The notes under the pieces were generated by a model, which saw only the letters and a list, made by a program, of their open reading frames with translations, ran no database searches and was not told the DNA's origin. Both the position numbers and the translations under genes were made by a program. Below, piece by piece: positions 1 to 5,692 of a stretch of 5,692 bases of DNA (the stretch's first letter is position 1; each line of letters starts with the position of its first letter). The stretch is from assembly GCA_016292295.1 (NCBI GenBank), contig JADNEJ010000418.1, positions 1 through 5,692 of the forward strand, given 5' to 3'. The DNA comes from Candidatus Thiodictyon intracellulare (GTDB taxonomy: Bacteria; Pseudomonadota; Gammaproteobacteria; Chromatiales; Chromatiaceae).

Positions 1-77
1 GCCCCCGGGGGCAGCGCTTCGGCGCGCGCCTCGGCGGTGAATGTCAGGATGCGCATGGTGGTTTCGTCGTTATAAAG

Positions 78-150
78 CACCGTGCGCTGCGCAAACAGAC
101 CGTCGAGCCGGTGTTCGGGATCATCAAATTGGTGATGGGCTTCCGCCAGG
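78..150 (+). pseudogene. IS1182-type transposase, C-terminal fragment
   Basis: Reading in the frame of position 111, about 23 codons give RALRKQTVEPVFGIIKLVMG followed by FRQ. This matches the conserved stretch near the C-terminus of DDE transposases of the IS1182 group, which carries the last catalytic Glu (here in TVEPVFG). Transposase resemblance begins near 78-81 and ends near 150. The upstream codons in this frame look unrelated, and downstream the frame runs into another gene's signal-peptide region. The catalytic core, the N-terminal domain and any inverted repeats are missing, so this is a dead remnant of an insertion sequence. The motif is long and specific enough to trust despite its size. 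The exact family label is from memory. Confidence 0.7.
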
Positions 151-171
151 TAGTAGCGAGCGTTGTCGCAA

Positions 172-551
172 ATGACGTCCATCGCCGCTACCGCCGCCCT
201 GCTGTTCGCTACCGCCGTGCCCACGGCCCAGGCCGTGCTGGTCATCAACGCCCTGAACTCGTCGAGGGCGCCCTGGTGGGGGCACCGGGCGACATTGTAG
301 GATGAGGCTTCACCCTGGCCAACGACTCCGCGACCGACTTGCTCTTCGTTACCGCCTCCGATTTCGTGCCGCGACCTGAGTGGTGGACCTATACTGACTT
401 CTTCATCAGCAACACCGTCCTGCTGGGACCGCACGCGACCCTCACCCAGTCCTTCGATGCGGCGAGCTTGAGCGGCACCGGCAATTTCCTCATCAATGCA
501 GTCGCGAACCCAGGCGATACCATCACGGGGCTGCTGCGCCTGACCTATGAT
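172..551 (+). pseudogene. Exported protein (PEP-CTERM-type), truncated N-terminal fragment with frameshift and stop
   Basis: From ATG 172 the frame encodes a signal peptide: a hydrophobic stretch (AATAALLFATAV) ends in PTAQA, a plausible signal peptidase I site, followed by VLVINA. This frame soon fails and closes at a TAG (298-300). The sensible reading moves to the frame of position 303 between about 243 and 256 (ELVEGALVGAPGDIVG). It crosses a TGA at 303-305, where related proteins would be expected to have Trp (G-W-G-F), and continues as GFTLANDSATDLLFVTASDF up to LLRLTYD at 549-551. Past that point the sequence is the 3' end of the minus-strand ATPase gene, so the rest of the protein is gone, including any C-terminal PEP-CTERM anchor. 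No clear ribosome binding site precedes 172. The family assignment rests on the remembered pattern of a signal peptide followed by 'GFTLxND' and 'PGxxxxGxxxLTYD', and the defining C-terminal motif cannot be checked. Confidence 0.5.
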
Positions 552-2147
552 GGCCGCGGGGCTCGTGACCGCGCGGCTGTCGGTGCGCTCGGCAATCGGT
601 GGCTGGCCGCTGCGCCGGTCGAATATCACCAGCCAGCCGGTGGGAAGCCCAAGCCCCGCCAGGTAGCCGTCGAGTTGCTCCAGGCCTTCGGCCAGCGGGT
701 CCGGGGCGCCGTCGCGCCAGACCTTGAGTTCCATCCCGAGCGTCAGAGGGCCGTAACGCAGACACAGATCCATGCACCCGGCGCCGATGGCGTACTCGCG
801 CTCCAAGGTGCCGTCGCCGTTCACCACACGGTGCAGAAAGGCCATCAGCACCAGGTGCGGGGCAATCTCGTGGTAGGGGGGCGCTGCCGAGCAGCGGCTG
901 GCCGTGGTGGCGCCAGAAGGCCAGGAAGGCGTCGAGCAGGCACGGCGCATTAAGGGTCCCGTCGGCGTCGAGCCAGATGGGACTGATCCAGGGCAGCGAA
1001 TCCTGCGGACCGCTCGCCAGGGTGCGCGGCAGGAACTCGCGGTAGATGGAATTGGCGACCACCATGCCGCCCGCACCTTGCGGCGCCCATGGGGAATACA
1101 GGACGCGGCCTGAGTGGGATGATCCGTCGCGACGCAACAGGCCTAAGTCCAGCAGATAGTCGCGGTCCTCCTCCGCGACGATGGCCGGCACGGTGCCGGC
1201 CAGCATCGGCTCGATGATGCGCCGCACCCGCTCCTCGCGCAGCTTGTCCGCGAGTTAGTCCAGGTGGGTGACACGGCTGACGATCAGGTATTCCTTGGCC
1301 TCATCGATCAGGGCCACGGTGATGGGGCGGATGCGGTCGCGGCCCGCGGGCATACGGAAGCAGGCGTGGTAGGCGAGTGCATTGACCAGCCAGGGCTGAC
1401 CCCGGGTGAGGTCCCAGACCCGTTCCAGGGTCGCGGGGGTGAAGGCCTAGCCGGTCTCATTGGTGTGCTCGGCGAGCAGCGCAGTCGTCTCCGCGGCTTG
1501 AAGTCGCCCAGCCACAGCGATTCGGCCTTGATGTTAAAGGCGCTGCCGCCGGTGATGGGGTTCGCCTCGGAGCGGGCATGGATGCGGTAGTGGCGCAGAT
1601 CCCGCACTCCGCACAGCACCACCGTCTGCGGAAAGTGATCGAGGCGCTCGTTGTAACCGGCCCGCAACTACCTCAAGAGCGAAACTAGGGTGTCGCCGAC
1701 CAGGGCGTCGACCTCGTCGAGCAGCAGCACCAGCGGCTGGGGGCTATGAGCGCTCCACTGCCCCAGTACGGCCTTGAGTACTCCTTCCGGCCCGCGCAGG
1801 GGCTACTGAGTATCGATCCAGCCGTCGAGCCGATCCTCGCCCAGGTAGATCTGTGCGGCACTCGCCAGTGTCCCGCAGATGGCGCGCATGGCGCGCGCCA
1901 GGTCCTCACGCGCGGGCTGGGCGATCTCGAGATTGGCATAGCAGGCGCGGCAGCGCCCCGCGCGGTTCAGATGCGCCATCAGGGCCAGCAGGCAACTGGT
2001 CTTGCCGGTCTGGTGGGGGGCGTGCAGTCGGAAGTACTTCTCACGCTCGATCAGCCCCAGCACGTCATTGAGGTCCCAGCGAGAGAGCGGTGGCAGACAA
2101 TAGTAAATCTCGGGCCGAACCGGACCCTCGGTGTTGAAAAAGCGCAT
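552..2147 (-). pseudogene. AAA-like ATPase with C-terminal PD-(D/E)XK domain, decayed
   Basis: The original gene started at ATG 2147 (MRFFNTEGPVRPE), weakly preceded by AGAAG. It encoded about 530 residues. Residues 42-51 (HAPHQTGKTS) form the Walker A loop, with Lys49 binding nucleotide. LVLLLDEVDAL, with Asp-Glu at 1713-1718, is Walker B. It is followed by VVLCGVRDLRHYRI, and by RGQPWLVNALAYHA in the helical lid region. The C-terminal part has Asp (768-770), Glu (729-731) and Lys (723-725) in DLCLRY...GMELKVW, the catalytic pattern of PD-(D/E)XK nucleases. Damage: TAG at 1803-1805, TAG at 1668-1670, a frameshift near 1500 (after LWLGDF), TAG at 1447-1449, TAA at 1255-1257, and a frameshift in the run of six G at 876-881. 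The last few residues are lost at the junction near 552. The family resembles AAA_35-type ATPases found in many copies in purple sulfur bacteria. Its cellular job is unknown to me. The gene cannot make a full protein as written. Confidence 0.85.
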
Positions 2148-2416
2148 GGGGCGACTTCTGAAACCACGCGGGCGGGCCGCGCATCGGTAAGATGCCTATC
2201 ACAGTCGGTCAAGCGCAGACGGCCAGGCCGGCGCGGCGTCCGAGCGGCCCCGGTGCGGCCGCCGCACAGGTCCGTCCAGTCCGCGCCCGGGGCAGGTTCC
2301 TGCCGCACCAGACTATACCTCGCGCCGTCGCGGTTGACGATCGCAGCCGTGCCGGGTGACCGAAACGTTTCCACCATTGCGTGCGTAGACCCCGAGTCTG
2401 CGTGTGTTTCGCGGAC

Positions 2417-2450
2417 TAATTTCTTTTTTCGGCGAAGGTAGTTGAAATTA
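2417..2450. repeat. AT-rich inverted repeat around a small palindrome
   Basis: TAATTTC (2417-2423) is repeated exactly inverted as GAAATTA (2444-2450), with 20 bases between. Inside lies TTCGGCGAA (2428-2436), itself a palindrome around its central base. The stretch is markedly AT-rich and contains a run of six T, in otherwise GC-rich DNA. It sits about 125 bases before the lytic transglycosylase and 270 bases before the ATPase start. It could be an operator, a promoter-proximal element or a stem-loop in RNA. A 7-bp arm pair can also occur by chance. Confidence 0.35.
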
Positions 2451-2568
2451 CAGCGCAACTGTCGTCTGATCCGCACCGGCCCTGGCAACACCCGAACCGG
2501 GGTCCATGCCCCCCGGTCCAAAGCCGCCAGGGCCCAGTGTCTTCGCGTAGCAAGAGTCCAGTTCCGCC

Positions 2569-2572
2569 GGAG
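2569..2572 (+). promoter_or_regulatory. Ribosome binding site of the lytic transglycosylase
   Basis: GGAG lies 2 bases before the ATG at 2575 and 5 bases before the ATG at 2578. Normal Shine-Dalgarno spacing favours the second ATG of the ATGATG pair, giving MNSVAIRSLW as the N-terminus. Confidence 0.55.
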
Positions 2573-2577
2573 TCATG

Positions 2578-3378
2578 ATGAATTCTGTCGCGATCCGCTC
2601 CCTGTGGCTGTTAGCCCTGCTACCGCTGACCTGTCCCGCCGCGAATGCAGGGACCACGCCGAAGAAGGTCCCTGAGCCGACGGCGCAGCCGGCGCCCGCT
2701 GCGGCTGTTATTCCGGCTCCCGCCAGGGCGCCGCGGCTCAGTCCGCCCGGCGGGGGCACCCCGAACCGCGACCAGGTCCAGACCATGATCGACGAGGCGG
2801 CCAAACAATATGGGGTCGAGCGAGAGTTGGTGCGGGCCGTCGTGGCGGTCGAGTCCAACTTCAACGCCAACGCCGTCTCTCGGGTGGGTGCCGTGGGCCT
2901 GATGCAGGTGATGCCGGCGACCGCTGAGGACTATGGGGTGACCTCCACCGCGGCCCTGTTCGACCCCAAGACCAATCTGCGCACCGGTACCCGTCACCTC
3001 AAGCGGCTACTGGACAAGTACAAGGGCGACTATGGCCGAGTGATCATGGCCTACAACGCCGGAGAGGGCGTCGTGGACCGCACCAACAACCATGTCACCT
3101 ACCAGGAGACGCTCGACTACACCGAGGCGGTGATCAGCCACTACCGCAACAATGGCGGCTCCGCGCCCACCACGGGCGCCTTGTTCAAGGTCCACGTGCT
3201 GCGCGGCATGTGTAACCGCGGCCAGGCCAGGCGCCTGATCAAGAAATATCTGGATCCCTCCCTGCTATCGCTGAAGGTGAAGCCGACCCTGGCCCTGCGT
3301 TCACTCAACCCCGCTCTGCACGCGGTCGGTCCGGAGAGTCACCCCATGTTTGAGTTGGACATGCAGGCGATGCGCTAA
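2578..3378 (+). CDS. Secreted lytic transglycosylase (SLT domain)
   Basis: The gene encodes an enzyme that cleaves the MurNAc-GlcNAc bond of peptidoglycan, releasing 1,6-anhydro ends, and acts in the periplasm. Counting from the alternative ATG at 2575 (267 residues), residues 1-25 are a Sec signal peptide with hydrophobic core LWLLALLPL and likely cleavage after ANA. The Cys in PLTC does not make a proper lipobox. Residues 29-63 are a Pro/Ala-rich linker. The SLT domain spans about 65-180: Glu93 in VAVESNFN (codon 2851-2853) is the expected catalytic acid, GLMQVMPAT (108-116) is the second signature, and AYNAGEG (159-165) is the third. The C-terminal 85 residues match no domain I know. The frame is intact and ends in TAA, in contrast to the genes on both sides. 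The start at 2578 is chosen for its spacing to GGAG. Similar soluble enzymes serve in wall turnover or assembly of envelope machines. No such machine is encoded here, so the exact role is open. Confidence 0.92.
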   Translation: MNSVAIRSLWLLALLPLTCPAANAGTTPKKVPEPTAQPAPAAAVIPAPARAPRLSPPGGGTPNRDQVQTMIDEAAKQYGVERELVRAVVAVESNFNANAVSRVGAVGLMQVMPATAEDYGVTSTAALFDPKTNLRTGTRHLKRLLDKYKGDYGRVIMAYNAGEGVVDRTNNHVTYQETLDYTEAVISHYRNNGGSAPTTGALFKVHVLRGMCNRGQARRLIKKYLDPSLLSLKVKPTLALRSLNPALHAVGPESHPMFELDMQAMR

Positions 3379-3479
3379 ATGGCGGCCCTCGTCCGCGGTG
3401 GCCGTTACGGTGCGGGCGGCGGCGTGCTGGACGAATGCGGGAAAACCCTGCAACATCGACGGCACTGCACCCGAACCCT

Positions 3480-3483
3480 GGAG
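3480..3483 (+). promoter_or_regulatory. Ribosome binding site fixing a TTG start
   Basis: GGAG ends 7 bases before TTG 3491. No ATG or GTG in the same frame sits closer to the start of the conserved domain with comparable spacing, so this site supports a TTG start for the NTF2-like gene. Confidence 0.5.
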
Positions 3484-3490
3484 TCTCACC

Positions 3491-3868
3491 TTGTCCGCCG
3501 ACCCGCTCTCCATCGTCGAGGCCTTTTTCGCCGCCCGGGACGCCTTCGACTTCGAGCGGGCGCGCGCGTTCCTCGCCGACCAGGGATTCAGCTTTCGCAG
3601 TCCGATCGCCGAGTTCGACTGCGCCGACCATTTCATCCAGTATAACGCCCACGCGAGCGGGATCATCCAGTCCGTGCAGATTCGCAAAGTCTTCGTGGAT
3701 GGCCCGGACGTCTGTCACTTTCTCACCTACCGCATTCAGATCTCGGAGAAGCTCTCCGTGGACGCCGTCCAGTGGACCCACGTCGAGCGGGGCCGCATCC
3801 TGCGCATCGAGGCGCTGTTCGACGCCTCCGTCTATCGCGAATTTTTCACCGGGCCCGTTATCGTTTAG
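3491..3868 (+). CDS. NTF2-like / SnoaL-fold family protein
   Basis: This is a small intact protein of 125 residues if started at TTG 3491 (MSADPLSIVEAFFAARDAFD), the usual length for a single NTF2-like domain. Features that fit the fold are an N-terminal helix pair (IVEAFFAARDAFDFERARAF), then FSFRSPIAEFDCADHFIQY, where the domain's first strand and pocket residues lie. Alternating hydrophobic strands follow (VQIRKVFV, VCHFLTYRIQ, VDAVQWTHVERGRILRIEALF) and the protein ends VYREFF. The frame stays open upstream to 3350, overlapping the transglycosylase, but the extra residues are rich in Cys, Trp and Arg and look non-coding. The fold covers enzymes such as ketosteroid isomerases and polyketide cyclases as well as binding proteins, and no substrate can be read from the sequence. 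It follows the transglycosylase by 112 bases on the same strand, so cotranscription is possible. It faces the kinase pseudogene 23 bases away, with no visible terminator between them. Confidence 0.8.
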   Translation: MSADPLSIVEAFFAARDAFDFERARAFLADQGFSFRSPIAEFDCADHFIQYNAHASGIIQSVQIRKVFVDGPDVCHFLTYRIQISEKLSVDAVQWTHVERGRILRIEALFDASVYREFFTGPVIV

Positions 3869-3891
3869 CGAGGTTCTGTTTGGGTCGCTGT

Positions 3892-5180
3892 TTAATAATC
3901 GTGTGGATCCCCCGCGCCAATCGTGACTCTGCTTCTACCAACGGGGGCGGGCGCGACTCGGGCGCGGATCGCCGCCCGCAGGGCCGCCGGGTCGAGCGGC
4001 TTGTGCAGGACCAGGAGCAGCTCGAGCAGGTCGTCGTTGTTGGCCTGGCTGCTGTCCTGGCCGGTCATCAGGATAACCGGCAGTTCGAGTCGTTCTCGCG
4101 ACAGGTACCGGTAGAGCCGGATCCCGTCGAGGGCGGGCATGGCGATGTCGGACAGTACCAGATCGAATCCGGAGTCTTGGGCCAGGACCGCGAGTGCCGC
4201 CTGGCCATTTTCCGCCTGCCTCAGGTCCACGCCGTCCAGGCCGAGCAGCCGGACGACCGCTTCCCGCACCCGCGGGTCGTCATTCACCACCAGGATGCGC
4301 AGGCCCGGGGGCAGCCCGGCGCATCCCTCACCCGCGGCGCCGGCGCCGGCTGGGGGACCCGGACTTCGGGTCGGCGCCGGGTTCCGGCACTTGCGCGGCC
4401 ACCGTCGGCAACAGGAGTCGGAACCTGGTGCCGCAATCCGGGGGCGACTCCACCGCCAGCCCGGCCACGGAGCGGGCAATGAACTCCTGTACCATAAAAG
4501 AGCCCGAGCCCGTGGCCGCGCTGCTTGGCCTTGGTGGAAAAGAGCGGGTCGAAGATGTGCGAGAGGATGGCGGGTGCAATGCCGCTGCCGGTAACGGTCA
4601 CCCGCAGCTCCACGCAGTCCGTGGCCGAGAGGGTCCCGACCGCCAGGGGGGTGCCATCGCTCCAGGCGATGGGCGCGGCCTCGATGCGCAGCTTGCCGCC
4701 CGAGGGCATAGCGTCGCGGGCGTTGAGCGCGAGATTGAGCAGTACCGCCTGCAGGAAGCCTGCGGTTGGTGCGCGCCCTGAGTCCCGACGGGATGGTGGC
4801 GCTCAGGCGGATGCCCGGGGACAGGACCTGCCGCAGGATGCGCACAAACTCGGCGACCGTCTCTTGCAGGTCCACCGGCCCCAGCGGGCCCCCCCGGCGC
4901 GGCTCAAGGAGAGCATCTCGGAGGTGATGACCTTGGCCTAACCCAGTGCGCTTTGGGTATCCTCAAAGACCTGGCACAGTTCGTGGTCGGTGTCGGTCCC
5001 AGGCAAGCCGATCCCAAAGAAATAGATGTTGGCGTCGATGACAACCAGTAGGTTATTGAAATTGTGAGCGACACCACTCGCCAAGTGGCCGATGGTCTCG
5101 CGCTCGCGCGACTCCACTAGGTCGCGCTGGATCTGTTCCTGATACCGCACGGCCGCCGTGTCCTTTCGGCAAGGCTGCAT
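3892..5180 (-). pseudogene. Hybrid histidine kinase with C-terminal receiver, decayed and 5'-truncated
   Basis: Read on the minus strand, the gene shows a HisKA H-box (GHLASGVAHNFNNLL; phospho-accepting His codon 5064-5066). TALG-like helix ALG(stop)AKVITSEML follows, then an N-box (LLNLALNARDAM), a G1 box, a G2 box (RGHGLGLF) and FRLLLP closing the ATPase domain. A linker leads to a complete receiver: acidic pair at 4276-4281, phospho-acceptor Asp at 4147-4149 (VLSDIAMP), LMTGQD and LHKPLD. The parts lie in different frames: TAG at 4938-4940 where Gln is expected, a shift in the run of seven C (4889-4895), a shift near 4764-4772, a shift near 4497-4500 at a run of four A, and another in the Gly/Ala/Pro linker around 4330-4390. 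The G1 box reads VTGSGI instead of DTGSGI (Val codon 4593-4595), removing the Asp that contacts adenine. The N-terminal sensor is missing: kinase-like sequence can be followed only to about RYQEQIQRDL. The receiver alone remains readable, in a frame that has no start of its own. Confidence 0.85.
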
Positions 5181-5321
5181 GGATTCCGAGCGCGGTTCCA
5201 GTAGCGTGGGAGCCCTGCGTCTTTGGCGAAAGGAAGGCCCGACGTTGTCGCTGTTCGCTGTGCGGGTGAGTCGCCAGGACCAAACTGGGATGAAGTCTGC
5301 CTGCCCGCGCTCGCCCGTGAC

Positions 5322-5657
5322 CTAGTGCCCCGACGCTGGTGGTCGGGACGTTGGCGTGGCGGTGTGGGGGCGGCACTGGGCCGGAGCGGTCAGTTCGGCG
5401 GCGAGGCGCGCTAGCGCGGTGGTATCATTCCAGGGCATCCAGGCCGGCGGGGCGAGTGCCACCGCGGCCGGATAGCGCTGCAGGACGACCAGGTAATCAA
5501 ACGGGGTCACCTGGTGGAGTTTCGTGGTGTGGATCAGGCTCATGAACAGGCCGCCGACTTTAGCGCCGTTCAAGGTGTGATAAAACAGCGAATTGTTCCG
5601 ACGCAGGATGGCCTTCTTCAGCGCCCGCTTGCAGATGTTATACTCAGCTAATGCCAA
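5322..5657 (-). pseudogene. IS66-family transposase, C-terminal fragment
   Basis: The fragment encodes NICKRALKKAILRRNNSLFY, then GAKVGGLFMSLIHTTKL and FDYLVVLQRY, ending in WMPWN. This is the C-terminal end of IS66-type transposases (C-E-R-A-L-K, R-x-N-S-L-F-Y, SLI, P-x-DYL, W-x-P-W-N). The first residue usually written CERALK is here CKRALK, and WNY is WND. The frame is open from a TAA at 5682-5684 to the TAG at 5322-5324. Upstream of NICKRAL the sequence no longer looks like a transposase. The catalytic DDE core is not in the window, and no terminal inverted repeat was identified. The fragment sits where the kinase gene loses its N-terminal part and reads in the same minus-strand frame as the kinase H-box, separated by the TAG. 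Confidence 0.8.
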
Positions 5658-5692
5658 ATTTTCGGTTTCCTCACCGACCGGTTATTTCAAAG

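Larger units (their letters stand above)
2148..2574. other. Divergent intergenic region, no recognised gene
   Basis: These 427 bases separate the minus-strand ATPase pseudogene from the plus-strand lytic transglycosylase and should hold the promoters for both. I find no convincing -35/-10 pair: the best candidate on the minus strand is TTGACC at about 2210, but it lacks a good -10. One AT-rich dyad lies at 2417-2450. On the minus strand a frame opening at ATG 2377 (MVETFRSPGTAAIVNRDGAR) stays open into the ATPase gene. It resembles nothing I can name and has no good ribosome binding site, so I do not call it a gene. Confidence 0.5.

Noticed and set aside
1..77. Minus-strand frame TVLYNDETTMRILTF continuing off the left edge
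   Set aside because: It is open, but most of it lies opposite the transposase fragment in codon register. Fewer than 30 residues remain independent and none match a family I know.
2185..2215. Minus-strand promoter TTGACC with a 17-base spacer
   Set aside because: The hexamer at the -10 position (TACCGA) matches the consensus at only two bases.
2051..2377. Possible small minus-strand gene starting MVETFRSPGTAAIVNRDGAR
   Set aside because: The first 40 residues look plausible, but there is no good ribosome binding site, no family I recognise, and no stop until about 97 bases inside the ATPase gene. It is too weak to call.
1746..2441. 231-codon plus-strand open frame
   Set aside because: It runs antisense to the ATPase gene, whose Walker motifs and lid motifs are clear on the other strand. 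The plus translation shows no recognisable domain and simply reflects GC-rich DNA.
3305..3781. Two minus-strand open frames opposite the NTF2-like gene
   Set aside because: They are antisense to two well-supported plus-strand genes and have no recognisable motif or ribosome binding site.
3869..3891. Bidirectional terminator between the convergent genes
   Set aside because: No stem-loop with a T-tract could be found in the 23 bases.
4332..4357. GGCGCC tandem repeat
   Set aside because: Two copies within a Gly/Ala/Pro-coding linker of the kinase are best explained as low-complexity coding sequence, not a functional repeat.
3772..4482. 236-codon plus-strand open frame
   Set aside because: It overlaps the end of the NTF2-like gene and is antisense to the receiver domain, whose Asp, Thr and Lys signature residues are unmistakable on the minus strand.

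Overview
The window is GC-rich DNA that looks bacterial and most likely gammaproteobacterial. The mix of an AAA-like ATPase fused to a PD-(D/E)XK domain, a PEP-CTERM-type exported protein, a hybrid histidine kinase and IS66/IS1182 remnants recalls purple sulfur bacteria (Chromatiaceae) and their relatives. That placement is recalled family resemblance, not the result of a search.

Most of the window is a gene graveyard around one intact pair of genes. From left to right: bases 78-150 (+) hold the tail of an IS1182-type transposase. Bases 172-551 (+) hold the N-terminal part of an exported protein with a signal peptide, one frameshift and one in-frame TGA. It stops abruptly against the 3' end of a minus-strand gene at 552-2147. 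That gene encoded an AAA-like ATPase with a C-terminal PD-(D/E)XK nuclease-fold domain and now carries four in-frame stops and two frameshifts. A 427-base divergent intergenic region (2148-2574) follows, with an AT-rich dyad and no recognised gene.

The intact genes lie on the plus strand. One is a secreted lytic transglycosylase (2578-3378) with its catalytic Glu and signature motifs. The other is a small NTF2-like/SnoaL-fold protein (3491-3868) that probably starts at TTG behind a well-spaced ribosome binding site. They are co-directional, 112 bases apart, and could share a transcript.

Convergent with them, 23 bases away, is a decayed hybrid histidine kinase on the minus strand (3892-5180 and a little beyond). 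Its HisKA, HATPase and receiver segments are readable only by changing frame about four times and crossing one TAG, and the ATP-binding G1 box has lost its Asp. Its 5' side has been lost next to an IS66-family transposase C-terminal fragment (5322-5657, minus).

No novel working system is evident. The strongest signals are the contrast between an undamaged 1.3-kb island and heavily damaged flanks, the repeated conversion of apparent Gln codons to stops, and the tight stacking of truncated genes at transposase fragments.
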